Shown: positions 53,060 to 63,516 of the stretch, piece after piece
How the letters are laid out: every line of letters starts with the position of its first letter
How positions within the stretch are numbered: position 1 is the first letter of the stretch
From: Methylobacterium sp. NMS14P
GTDB lineage: Bacteria; Pseudomonadota; Alphaproteobacteria; Rhizobiales; Beijerinckiaceae
Reading direction: 5' to 3'
Length of the DNA: 64,000 nt
Assembly: GCF_028583545.1 (NCBI RefSeq)
Contig: NZ_CP087106.1
Location: 5,935,001-5,999,000 of the forward strand
Made by a program: the position numbers and the translations under genes
The notes under the pieces: model-generated
Told to the model about the DNA's origin: nothing
Database searches by the model: none
What the model saw: only the letters and a program-made list of their open reading frames with translations

Positions 53060-55048
53060 TCAGAGCGCCGCGATCAGCGTCCGGATCCGCGCCTGCGACG
53101 CCTTGAGCCCGCTCTCGGCCTCGGCCCGCGCGGCATCGAGCTTCGCCAGCTCGTCCTCCTGGGCAGCCATGCGGGTGAGGTAGCGCCGCGCCAGCTCGCT
53201 GTCCTTCGGAACGGCGCCGAGATTGCTGCGGATGCGCTCCTGCTCCGCCCGCACCTTCGCCTCGCGCTCGCCGATCTCCTCGACGGTCCGGGTCGCCGCG
53301 GCGACCTCGGCGCGGGCCTGCGACAGGGTCTTGAGCTTGCCGCCTAGCTCCGGGTCGGTGGCGAGGGAGGCCCACCGGACCAGCAGTGCCTCGTCGGCGT
53401 CGACCAGATCGTAGGCATCGATCTGGACGCGCTCGAGCACCGCCCGGGTCTCGGCCGTCCCGCCAGCGGGAACCGCGACCTTGAGGCGATAGGCCGTGGG
53501 GGTCTCGCCGTCGCGGGCGGTCGCGGTGAGGGTCCACCCATCGCGACGGGGATGCTCGATGATCACGGAACGGGCGGCGTCCGGCGCGCCCTTGATCGTG
53601 TAGGTCGTGACCTCGCGGGCGATCACCGTCGCGCGCGCCACGCCGTCGACCACGGTGATCTTGGTCAGGGCATCGCTCGGCTCGGTCTCCGCCTGGACGG
53701 CGACCTTGCGGTCGAGGGCGAAGCTGGCGAGCCGCTGCTCGCCGGCGGGCGTCGCGGGCAGGCGGGCGTCTCCCAGGTAGCCGGCCTCGCGGTCGTAGAG
53801 GGTGATGAGGCCGGCCGGCAGGGTCGCGGTGATGCTGTTGCGGATCCGGAGGGCCGCGATCGGATGGATCCCCTGGCCCGGCTTCCAGAGGGCGACCCGC
53901 TCGGCCTCGATCTCGGTATCGATGAACGGCACCGACAGGGTGCCGCCGGCGCGGAGGTCGACCGGGTGCGGCAGCGTGAAGTTCGCCGCCACGTCCCCCT
54001 CGCTGGCGGCGGCGCCGGCGGTGGCGGCCGCGGCGTCGTAGCTCGGTTCCGCGGCCTCCGCGCGGCTGTCGCGGGTGTCCATCCGCACCATCGGGGCCGG
54101 AAGGGGCGCGGCGGGGGCCGGGGCGCGCAGGCGCGCGACCGATTTCGACGCGACCGTGCCCGGGTCGAGGTCCGGCATGCCGACATCCTCGACCATCACC
54201 GGCGCCTCCGGTCTCTTGCGCCAGTAGCGCCGGTGCAGGCGCTGGAGGAGCGCCACCGGTGACCCGGACGAGAGGGTGACGTCGACGCCTGTCCAGTCGG
54301 CGCCGAGGGCGTTCTCGAGGATGGCCCAGGCCTGCAGGTTCGCGCGGCCAGCGCCGCCGTCGACGATGCGATAGCTCGTCTTCCAGACCGGCGCGGCGAC
54401 CACGTAGGTCAGCCGGACTTCGCGCCGCCCGTGCCCCGCGAGGTCGACCTCCACCCGGTGGGCGTCCCCGACCTTGGCCTTCCCGGCCGCCGCGATCGCC
54501 TCGGCGATCTTGGCCGCCATGGTCGGATCCTGGATCGTCACGGAGGCGCCGTCATCGATCGGCACGGATTCGAGCGTGCCCGTCCCGGTCAGGAGGGTCA
54601 GGATCGCGACCGCGCCGTTCTCCGTCCCGGCATTCCGCTCGGACACGCCGAGCACACGCCCTTCGAGCGTGCGCCCGCCGCTCTGAATTCGGACCGGCAC
54701 ACCCTGCAGTTTCCCCACGAGGCGTGCCGGTGCGGACAGGTCGTCCGCGGTGAACGGCATCGTCCGCAGCGTCTCGTCGGCCCGATCCACGCCGTCCAGA
54801 CGCAGGGCACCGACGGTGCCGACGGGATCCCGCACGACGAGGCTCTTGAGGATGTCGTCGATCTGCTCGGAGCGTGCGTCGAGCCCGATCGTCGCGTCGC
54901 CGTCGACAGGGTGGACCTGGGTGACTTCCGCGAGGCCGCCGCTCGACAGGGTGACGGCGCGGATCTTCCCCGGGGACGCCGCCATCAGGGGCGGCGCGGC
55001 CGCGATCATGCACAGCAGAACGCCGGCCCACACGACATGAGACGTCAC
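53060..55048 (-). CDS. DUF4139 domain-containing exported protein
   Basis: This 662-residue exported protein starts with a signal peptide (GTG 55048, VVWAGVLLCMIAAAPPLMAA) and an N-terminal beta-rich part. The central DUF4139 region contains GHGRREVRLTYVVAAPVWKTSYRIV, WAILENALGADWTGVDVTLSSGSPVALLQ and later TTYTIKGAPDAARSVIIEHPRRDGW. The C-terminal 120 residues form a coiled coil (LSQARAEVAAATRTVEEI to LKASQARIRTLIA). Family proteins are linked in some bacteria with mucoidy or envelope functions, but this member has no assigned role. A TTG directly before the GTG is also possible. Convergent with the phosphatase gene. Confidence 0.82.
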   Translation of the reverse strand: MTSHVVWAGVLLCMIAAAPPLMAASPGKIRAVTLSSGGLAEVTQVHPVDGDATIGLDARSEQIDDILKSLVVRDPVGTVGALRLDGVDRADETLRTMPFTADDLSAPARLVGKLQGVPVRIQSGGRTLEGRVLGVSERNAGTENGAVAILTLLTGTGTLESVPIDDGASVTIQDPTMAAKIAEAIAAAGKAKVGDAHRVEVDLAGHGRREVRLTYVVAAPVWKTSYRIVDGGAGRANLQAWAILENALGADWTGVDVTLSSGSPVALLQRLHRRYWRKRPEAPVMVEDVGMPDLDPGTVASKSVARLRAPAPAAPLPAPMVRMDTRDSRAEAAEPSYDAAAATAGAAASEGDVAANFTLPHPVDLRAGGTLSVPFIDTEIEAERVALWKPGQGIHPIAALRIRNSITATLPAGLITLYDREAGYLGDARLPATPAGEQRLASFALDRKVAVQAETEPSDALTKITVVDGVARATVIAREVTTYTIKGAPDAARSVIIEHPRRDGWTLTATARDGETPTAYRLKVAVPAGGTAETRAVLERVQIDAYDLVDADEALLVRWASLATDPELGGKLKTLSQARAEVAAATRTVEEIGEREAKVRAEQERIRSNLGAVPKDSELARRYLTRMAAQEDELAKLDAARAEAESGLKASQARIRTLIAAL

Positions 55049-55240
55049 CAAATCGCCTGCCTCCCGTTCGAGCGCCGTCCGCCGCGGCGGTCGCGGATGT
55101 GACGGCGGGTTCGAGGCGCCGGCACCGCACCGTGACGCCCGCTCCTGCGCGGCCGACGACGGGGATCCGGCAGCCGTCGAGCGCCTCGGCCTGAGCGGCC
55201 ACGCGCGGTGGATCGCCCGCGTCCGCGGCGGCCGACGGCC

Positions 55241-55275
55241 CCGCGAGCCGCGAGCCGCGAGCCGCGAGCCGCGAC
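55241..55275. repeat. Heptamer tandem repeat (CCGCGAG, 5 copies)
   Basis: Four exact copies of CCGCGAG are followed by a fifth with its last base changed (CCGCGAC). The array lies about 200 bases upstream of the DUF4139 gene and about 165 bases after the clpB stop. Short perfect arrays of this kind change length easily. Confidence 0.85.
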
Positions 55276-55390
55276 ACTAGGATTCTCCGTCCCGTCGGCG
55301 CTGTCCAGTCGACTAGGTCATCGCGGACTCGTCCCGCCGGCCCCGCGATACCGCGGACCGTCGGCACGGCGTCCCGGGCGCATGCGAAAA

Positions 55391-55421
55391 GGGCGGCGCG
55401 CCATCGCGTGGCGCGCCGCCC
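55391..55421 (-). terminator. Intrinsic terminator of clpB
   Basis: GGGCGGCGCGCCA (55391-55403) pairs exactly with TGGCGCGCCGCCC (55409-55421) around a TCGCG loop. On the minus strand the stem is followed by TTTTCGCATG. It begins 20 bases after the clpB stop and is the best terminator in the window. Confidence 0.85.
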
Positions 55422-55441
55422 CTGTCGTCGGTCTCAGGCGA

Positions 55442-58066
<2,625 letters not shown>

Positions 58067-58187
58067 GCACAACCCTCCCGTACCGGCATCCGCCGCCCGA
58101 TGAGAGGCGCGGCGCCACCGAAACGTCGCCCTCCGGCTATCCGCCGCGCGAGGGCCCCGGCGCCGTGGTGGCCGCCGGTAGACCCGA

Positions 58188-58212
58188 TGTGGTGTTGCAA
58201 TTGAGCACCACA
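58188..58212. promoter_or_regulatory. Inverted repeat between clpB and the MOSC gene
   Basis: TGTGGTG (58188-58194) and CACCACA (58206-58212) are exact inverted arms with an 11-base spacer TTGCAATTGAG. The site lies about 120 bases upstream of clpB and 50 bases upstream of the MOSC gene. On the minus strand CTTG appears inside the right arm, which could be part of a sigma-32-type promoter for clpB, but the -10 match is uncertain. Confidence 0.4.
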
Positions 58213-58264
58213 AGGGGCCGCGAAGCTCTTGCGCGCCGGATCATTTCAGGGCCACGCTCCGCGC

Positions 58265-59035
58265 ATGACCGCACCGATTCATGTCAGCGCCCTGTATCGC
58301 TACCCGGTGAAGGGCCTGAGCCCCGAACCCCTCGAGCGGGCGGAGCTCGAGACCAGCGGCTTCTTTCCGGGCGACCGGCTCTACGCCATCGAGAACGGGC
58401 CGTCGGGCTTCAACGAGGTGGCGCCCCGGCACCAGCCCAAGACCAAGTACCTGATGCTCATGCGCGACGAGGCGCTCGCCCGCCTGCGCACCCGCTACGA
58501 CGACGCCACGGCGACGCTGACCGTCGAGGGGCACGGCGAACCGCAGGCCTTCCGCCTCGACACCGAGGCGGGCCGGGAGGGGCTCGCGGAGCTGATGCGC
58601 CGCTTCGTCCCCGAGAGCCTGCGGGGCGAGCCGAAGGTGCTCGCCGCCCCGCCGCAGTACCGCTTCACGGACTCGCCGACCGGCTACGTGTCGCTGATCA
58701 ACCGGGCGAGCGTGGCGGCGGTGGAGGATTACCTCGGCGCGCCCGTGGACCCGCTGCGCTTCCGCGGCAACCTGCTGGTCCAGGGGCTCGATCCCTTCGC
58801 CGAGCTGGAGATGATCGGGCAGGTGATCGAGGCGCCGAGCGGGCTGCGTCTCAAGATCACCAAGCGGACGGTGCGGTGTGCGGCGACCAACGTCGACCCG
58901 GCCAGCGGCGTGCGCGACTGCGACATCCCCTGGACCCTCGACGCGCGCCTCGGCCACCGCGACCTCGGCGTCTACGCGGAGGTGATCGCCGGCGGGGCGC
59001 TGGCGAGGGGCGACGCGCTGCGGGTGGTGGGGTGA
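58265..59035 (+). CDS. MOSC domain-containing protein (YcbX-like)
   Basis: This 256-residue protein has an N-terminal MOSC_N beta-barrel (VSALYRYPVKGLSPEPLERAELETSGFFPGDR) and a C-terminal MOSC domain (NLLVQGLDPFAELEMIG, LKITKRTVRCAATNVDPASG). The conserved Cys in VRCAATNVDP is the residue expected to bind sulfur or the molybdenum cofactor. Members such as YcbX and mARC reduce N-hydroxylated compounds; others are of unknown function. It is divergent from clpB. ATG 58265 was chosen over a start 36 bases upstream because it begins the barrel domain. Confidence 0.85.
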   Translation: MTAPIHVSALYRYPVKGLSPEPLERAELETSGFFPGDRLYAIENGPSGFNEVAPRHQPKTKYLMLMRDEALARLRTRYDDATATLTVEGHGEPQAFRLDTEAGREGLAELMRRFVPESLRGEPKVLAAPPQYRFTDSPTGYVSLINRASVAAVEDYLGAPVDPLRFRGNLLVQGLDPFAELEMIGQVIEAPSGLRLKITKRTVRCAATNVDPASGVRDCDIPWTLDARLGHRDLGVYAEVIAGGALARGDALRVVG

Positions 59036-59060
59036 CGCGCGACGGGCGATCCCAGCGCTG

Positions 59061-59152
59061 CCGTCGTTGCGAGTGCAGCGAAGCGATTCAGGCAGCGCCA
59101 CGCTGACAAGCCGCGCGCCGCCCTGGGTCACGTCGCTGCCCTCGTGATGACG
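59061..59152. repeat. REP-like palindromic element, copy 2 (degenerate)
   Basis: The left side CCGTCGTTGCGAG followed by GCAGCGAAGCGATTCAGG resembles the left arm of the element at 23903-23997, and the right side CCGCCCTGGGTCACGTCGCTGCC resembles its right arm. The pairing is interrupted by several changes. It lies between the MOSC gene and the cytochrome gene, two converging transcription units, a typical site for REP elements. Confidence 0.6.
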
Positions 59153-59179
59153 GGCGGACGCGGTCCAATGGACGTCTTG

Positions 59180-59770
59180 TCAGAGCCTCGACACGTAGGC
59201 CGCGAGATCCTTGATGTCCGCCTCGCTCAGGCCCTGCGCGACCTCGTTCATGGCGGGATCGTAGCCGGGCCGGGCGTTCGACTTGTAGCCGGCGAGCGCC
59301 TTGGCGAGATACTCCTCCCGCTGCGCGCGGATCCGCGGGATCGCGTCCCGGCCCGCGAGATCCGGTCCGTGGCAGGAATTGCACTGGTGCTTGGCGACGA
59401 GCGCCTGCGCGCGCGCCGCCAGGGCCGCGTCGACCGGCGGACCGGACCAGGCGGGCGGCGGCAGCGTCGCCACCGCGTCGGCGTAGCCGCGCAGGTCGTC
59501 GTCCGCGAACCCGGCAGCCACCTCGTTCATCGGCGGCGCCTCGCGCTGCTTCTCCCGGAACTGGAAGAGCTGCGTGACCACGTAATCCGGGAGTTGCCCG
59601 CCGAGCGAGGGCACGCCCTCCGTCGCCGACGTGCCGGCCCCGTGGCAGCCGATGCAGGGCGCGAGGCGCTCCTGCATCGCGGCGTCCGGGGCGGCGAGCG
59701 CCGCGCCCGCGAGCAGCAGCCCGCCGAGGGCAGGGACCAGCCCGCGGCTCGCCCGGAGAAGGCGGCGCAT
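59180..59770 (-). CDS. Dihaem c-type cytochrome
   Basis: This 196-residue periplasmic cytochrome c has a signal peptide (residues 1-27, GLVPALGGLLLAGAALAAP) and two CxxCH haem sites: C39-I-G-C42-H43 and C130-N-S-C133-H134. Distal Met ligands are probably in PPMNEVAAGF and PAMNEVAQGL, each in a repeated Met-Asn-Glu-Val-Ala motif. This two-domain layout (cytochrome c4-like) suits an electron acceptor for a periplasmic dehydrogenase. It is coupled by one base (TGATG) to the sugar dehydrogenase gene immediately upstream. Confidence 0.92.
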   Translation of the reverse strand: MRRLLRASRGLVPALGGLLLAGAALAAPDAAMQERLAPCIGCHGAGTSATEGVPSLGGQLPDYVVTQLFQFREKQREAPPMNEVAAGFADDDLRGYADAVATLPPPAWSGPPVDAALAARAQALVAKHQCNSCHGPDLAGRDAIPRIRAQREEYLAKALAGYKSNARPGYDPAMNEVAQGLSEADIKDLAAYVSRL

Positions 59771-61044
59771 CACCGGCCGTAGCTGACGCGGTAGATCGCG
59801 CCGTTGTAGTCGTCGGAGACGAGCAGCGATCCGTCCTTGGCGACGAGAACGTCGACGGGCCGGCCGACATACTTGTTGTCCTGGAGGAAGCCGGTCAGGA
59901 ACGGCTCCACCGCGGCGGTCTTGCCGTCCGGTCCGGGCTTGGCCACGACCACGTCGCCGCCGAGCTTGGCGGTGCGGTTCCACGAGCCGTGCCGGGCGAC
60001 GAACATCGCGTCCCGGTAGGCCTCCGGGAACTGCGTGCCGGTGTAGAACCGCAGGCCCAGGGAGGCCGTGTGCGCGCCGAGCAGCGCCGCCGGCGCGGTG
60101 AATTCCGAGCAGGCATGGCCCCAGCCGTATTCCGGATCCGTGAACGTGCCCTGGTGGCAGTACGGATAGCCGAAATGCTGCTTGCCCGGCTCCGTGAGCA
60201 CGTTCAGCTCGTCGTTCGGGATGTCCTCCGAGACCCAGTCGCGGCCGTTATCGGTGAACCAGAGCTGCTTGGTCTTCGGGTTCCAGTCGAACCCGACGGT
60301 GTTGCGCACGCCGCGGGCGATCACCTCGGCGTTCTTGCCGTCGAGGTCCATGCGCCGGATCTGCGCGTGCGTGTCCGGCGGCATCACGATGTTGCCCGGC
60401 GCGCCGACCGGGACGTAGAGCTTGTTGTCCGGGCCGATGGCGATGAACTTCCAGCCGTGGGCCTCGTCCTTCGGCAGGTCGTCGTAGACCAGGGTCGGCT
60501 TCGCCGCGCCGTCGAGATGGTTCGCGATGTCGTCGTACCGCCAGATCTTCGAGAGTTCGGCGACGTAGAGCGCGCCGTCGTGGTACGCGACGCCGTTCGG
60601 CCGGTGCAGGCCCGTCGCGATGGTCTTCACCTCGCGCTTCCCGTCGCCGCCTTCCTTCGGCAGCACCGCGTAGACCTTGCCCACCGTCCGGGTGCCCACG
60701 TACAGCGTGCCGTCCGGCGCCTGGGTCATCTCACGGGCGTTGGCGAGACCGCTGGCGTAGACCTCGATCTTGAAGCCCTCCGGCACCTTCAGCTTGTCGA
60801 GCGGCAGCTTGGCGGCCGCGGTCGCCAGCGGCGGTCCGGCCACCGGCGCGAGCTTGGCCGCGCCGCCGCCCTCGGGGCGGCCGTAGAGCGCCGATCCGCG
60901 ATCGACCTGGACGCTGGGCGGCGGCGCGGCGGTCGCGGGCGTCTCCTGCGCGGCGACAGGGCCGGATCCCATCAGACCGAAACCGAGTCCGGCGAGGGCG
61001 GCGGCGAGGCTGCGGGTCAGGATCGGCTGGCTGATCGGCGTCAT
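59770..61044 (-). CDS. PQQ-dependent sugar dehydrogenase (sorbosone dehydrogenase-like)
   Basis: This 424-residue periplasmic propeller has a signal peptide (residues 1-32). It matches the glucose/sorbosone dehydrogenase family: KVPEGFKIEVYASGLANAREMTQAPDGTLYVGTR, GLHRPNGVAYHDGALYVAEL, DEAHGWKFIAIGPDNKLYVPVGAPGN, RGVRNTVGFDWNPKTKQLWFTDNGRD and PVDVLVAKDGSLLVSDDYNGAIYRV. The enzyme is expected to use PQQ, a cofactor made by methylotrophs. The substrate is unproven. The gene overlaps the dihaem cytochrome start by one base, forming an electron-transfer pair. Confidence 0.85.
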   Translation of the reverse strand: MTPISQPILTRSLAAALAGLGFGLMGSGPVAAQETPATAAPPPSVQVDRGSALYGRPEGGGAAKLAPVAGPPLATAAAKLPLDKLKVPEGFKIEVYASGLANAREMTQAPDGTLYVGTRTVGKVYAVLPKEGGDGKREVKTIATGLHRPNGVAYHDGALYVAELSKIWRYDDIANHLDGAAKPTLVYDDLPKDEAHGWKFIAIGPDNKLYVPVGAPGNIVMPPDTHAQIRRMDLDGKNAEVIARGVRNTVGFDWNPKTKQLWFTDNGRDWVSEDIPNDELNVLTEPGKQHFGYPYCHQGTFTDPEYGWGHACSEFTAPAALLGAHTASLGLRFYTGTQFPEAYRDAMFVARHGSWNRTAKLGGDVVVAKPGPDGKTAAVEPFLTGFLQDNKYVGRPVDVLVAKDGSLLVSDDYNGAIYRVSYGR

Positions 61045-61361
61045 GATGTCTCCCGGTGGCGGCGGCCTCGCGGGCCGCCCGCTCGCTCTGCACTCATTAT
61101 TCAACGGTCGGCCGGGCAGCGCGACCGGGCCGGGCGGCGCAGAGGCGACACTCCGCGGCCGCCGTAACGCGGGCTTGAGTCAGGCAAGCAGCCGCGTCCT
61201 CCGGGGCCGTCGTCGCCTGTCGCTTCGGCTCACCTTGCGTTTTGGGCAATGATCTCCGAAAACGCCCCCCGTCCGGGAAGCTTAGGCTTGGCCGGGGCTG
61301 CCGGCCGTCCGCCGGAGCCCGGCCGACGCGGCGTTCCGATCCGGTTCGAGGACACGTATCG
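61045..61361. other. Intergenic region between the sugar dehydrogenase and the Pcm-like gene
   Basis: These 317 bases between divergent genes contain no convincing gene. They must hold both promoters. The only structure of note is a bulged hairpin at 61168-61196, with GCTTG (61173-61177) pairing CAAGC (61185-61189) and CGCGG pairing CCGCG outside. Confidence 0.5.
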
Positions 61362-62015
61362 ATGATCGATTACGCGCAGGCGCGGCGGATGATGGTCGAC
61401 TGCCAGTTGCGGACCTTCGACGTGAACGACAACACGGTGCTCGACGCGTTCGACACCGTGCCGCGCGAGGCCTTCGTGCCGAAGGGCCGCGAGCCCTTCG
61501 CGTATATCGACCAGACCCTGAACCTCGGCGAGGCCGGCGGCGAGACCCGCTGCATGCCGGCCCCGATGGTCGTGGCCCGGATGGTCCAGGCCCTGCGGGT
61601 CCGGCCGGGCGTCGCCGCCCTCGACGTCGCCACCGGCTACGGCTACGCCGCCGCCATCATGGCGCAGCTCGGCGCGCGGGTGACGGCGCTGGAATCGGTG
61701 CCCGATCTCGCCGAGGCGGCGCGCACCCGGCTCGGTGCCTCGGCCCAGGTGATCGAGGGCCCGATCGCCGACGGCGCGCCCGGGCAGGGTCCGTTCGACG
61801 TCATCCTGATCAATGGCCGCGTCGAGGTCCGGCCGCAGGCGCTGCTGAACCAGCTCAAGGACGACGGCCGCCTGGTCTGCGTGTTTGGCCCGCACCGCAA
61901 CGCCAAGGTGACGCTCTTCGTGCGGGCCGGCGACGCGTTCGGGGCCCGGCCGCTGTTCGACGCGTCGCTGCCCGGTCTCGAGGCCTTCGCGGCGGAAGCC
62001 GGCTTCGCGTTCTGA
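61362..62015 (+). CDS. Protein-L-isoaspartate O-methyltransferase-like protein
   Basis: This 217-residue class I SAM methyltransferase of the Pcm family. It begins MIDYAQARRMMVDCQLRTFDVND, which is characteristic of a Rhizobiales subgroup. The SAM-binding region is VAALDVATGYGYAAAIMAQLGARVTALE and the end is VTLFVRAGDAFGARPLFDA. In many relatives this gene precedes a tolC homologue; here tolC is elsewhere (41.8 kb), so that link is broken. It may repair damaged aspartates or methylate another substrate. Convergent with the monooxygenase gene. Confidence 0.88.
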   Translation: MIDYAQARRMMVDCQLRTFDVNDNTVLDAFDTVPREAFVPKGREPFAYIDQTLNLGEAGGETRCMPAPMVVARMVQALRVRPGVAALDVATGYGYAAAIMAQLGARVTALESVPDLAEAARTRLGASAQVIEGPIADGAPGQGPFDVILINGRVEVRPQALLNQLKDDGRLVCVFGPHRNAKVTLFVRAGDAFGARPLFDASLPGLEAFAAEAGFAF

Positions 62016-62049
62016 CACCGCGCCGGGGCGCGGCGCGCGCAGGCCCCGA

Positions 62050-63516
62050 TCAGCCGAGCCTGTAATCTCCCAGCCGGGCCCGGCGGGCGCTCCGGCGATA
62101 CGCCATGACCGAGTCGGGCCAGAGGGTGCTGTTGCGCCCGGTCGCGTCGAGGTACCAGCTGCGGCAGCCGCCGGCCTGCCAGATGCTGTCGGCCATGCGG
62201 CTGTGGATCCGGTCGACGAACCGGGTCTGGGCCTCCGGCCGGACCTCGACGGTCGTCGTCCCGCGGCGCAGGGCCTTCAGACAGTCGAGGACGTGCTGCA
62301 CCTGGATCTCGATCATCGAGACGACCGAGTTGTGGCCCAGCCCGGTATTGGGCCCGAGCAGCATGAAGAAATTGGGAAATCCCGCGACCGTGATGCCCTG
62401 GTAGGCGCCCACGCCGCCGGCCCAGGCCTCGGTCAGGCTCCGACCGTCGCGGCCGACGAGGTGCATCCGGGCGAAGGTCGCGGCCACGTCGAAGCCCGTG
62501 GCGTAGACGATCACGTCGAGGTCGTGACGCTGCCCGGCCTCGGTGGTCACGCCGGTCTCGGTGATCCGGGCGATACCGTCCGTCTCCAGGGTCACGTTCG
62601 GGCGCTGGAGCGCGGGGTAATAGTCGTCGGAGATCAGCACCCGCTTGCAGCCGAGCCGGTAGTTCGGTGTCAGCTTCGCCCGCAGAGCCTTGTCGGGGAT
62701 CGCCTTGGCGAGATGGTGCCGCGCCAGGGACTCGGCCTGTCCGGTGAGCTTCGAGACCTTGGTGAAGCCGAGCAGCGCCCGCACCTCGTGCAGCCAGAAC
62801 AGGCGCGCCCGCTCGAGCCGCCGGCTGAGCGGCAGGCGCCGGTAGCGGTCCCGGGCCCGCTCCGCGATGGCGCGGTCGTTCTTGGGCATGATCCAGGGCG
62901 GCGTGCGCTGGAACAGGGTCAGGTGGGACGCGACGGCGGCGAGTTGCGGCACCACCTGGATCGCGCTCGCACCGGTGCCGATCACCCCGACGCGCTTGCC
63001 GGCCAGCGCCACGGAATGATCCCAGGCCGCCGTGTGGAAGGCGGGGCCGGCGAAGGCGTCGCGACCCGGGATGTCCGGGTAGGCCGGATGGTGGAGCCCG
63101 CCCATGCCCGCGACGATCGCGCGCGCCGTGATCGGTCCCCGGTCGGTCTCCACGCGCCACAGGGCGCGCTCCGCGTCCCAGGTGGCGCCGGTGAAGGTCG
63201 TCCCGAGCTGGATCAGGGGCATCAGCCCGTTCCGCTCGGCGGTGTCCTGGAGGTAGGCCAGGATCTCCGGCTGCGGCGCGTACATCCGGCTCCAATCGGC
63301 CTTCGGGGCGAAGGACAGCGAGTAGAGGTGCGAGGGGATATCGCAGGCCGCCCCCGGGTAGGTGTTGTCGTGCCACGTGCCGCCGATGCCGTCGGCCTTC
63401 TCGATCACCCGGAGCGGGCCGATGCCCGCCTGCCGGCAGCGGATCGCCATCGCGAGCCCCGAGAAGCCGGCGCCGACGATCAGGACGGCCAGGGTCTCGG
63501 GCGCGGGCTCGGTCAT
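62050..63516 (-). CDS. Flavin-containing (Baeyer-Villiger type) monooxygenase
   Basis: This 488-residue FAD/NADPH monooxygenase has the FAD-binding motif VGAGFSGLAMAIR (residues 14-26), the NADPH-binding motif VIGTGASAIQVV near 178, and the Baeyer-Villiger fingerprint FxGxxxHxxxWD (F155 to D166, FAGPAFHTAAWD). ADGIGGTWHDNTYPGAACDIP and LYATGFDV-like regions also fit. It should insert oxygen next to a ketone, giving an ester or lactone. Its start overlaps the stop of the HSL-family hydrolase gene (ATGA, minus strand), so the two are translationally coupled and may oxidise and then hydrolyse the same substrate. Confidence 0.9.
   Translation of the reverse strand: MTEPAPETLAVLIVGAGFSGLAMAIRCRQAGIGPLRVIEKADGIGGTWHDNTYPGAACDIPSHLYSLSFAPKADWSRMYAPQPEILAYLQDTAERNGLMPLIQLGTTFTGATWDAERALWRVETDRGPITARAIVAGMGGLHHPAYPDIPGRDAFAGPAFHTAAWDHSVALAGKRVGVIGTGASAIQVVPQLAAVASHLTLFQRTPPWIMPKNDRAIAERARDRYRRLPLSRRLERARLFWLHEVRALLGFTKVSKLTGQAESLARHHLAKAIPDKALRAKLTPNYRLGCKRVLISDDYYPALQRPNVTLETDGIARITETGVTTEAGQRHDLDVIVYATGFDVAATFARMHLVGRDGRSLTEAWAGGVGAYQGITVAGFPNFFMLLGPNTGLGHNSVVSMIEIQVQHVLDCLKALRRGTTTVEVRPEAQTRFVDRIHSRMADSIWQAGGCRSWYLDATGRNSTLWPDSVMAYRRSARRARLGDYRLG

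Larger units (their letters stand above)
55049..55441. other. Intergenic region between the DUF4139 gene and clpB
   Basis: These 393 bases hold no convincing gene. They contain a heptamer tandem repeat (55241-55275) and the clpB terminator (55391-55421). The promoter of the DUF4139 gene should lie just upstream of 55051. The remainder has no recognisable feature. Confidence 0.55.

Noticed and set aside
55241..55275. CRISPR-like array
   Set aside because: The units are 7 bases with no spacers, so this is a simple tandem repeat.
58067..58264. CIRCE element upstream of clpB
   Set aside because: The inverted repeat arms do not match TTAGCACTC/GAGTGCTAA.
62016..62049. Terminator between the Pcm-like gene and the monooxygenase gene
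   Set aside because: The possible stem (62019-62024 with 62032-62037) is only 6 bp and made of GC repeats, so it cannot be told from background.
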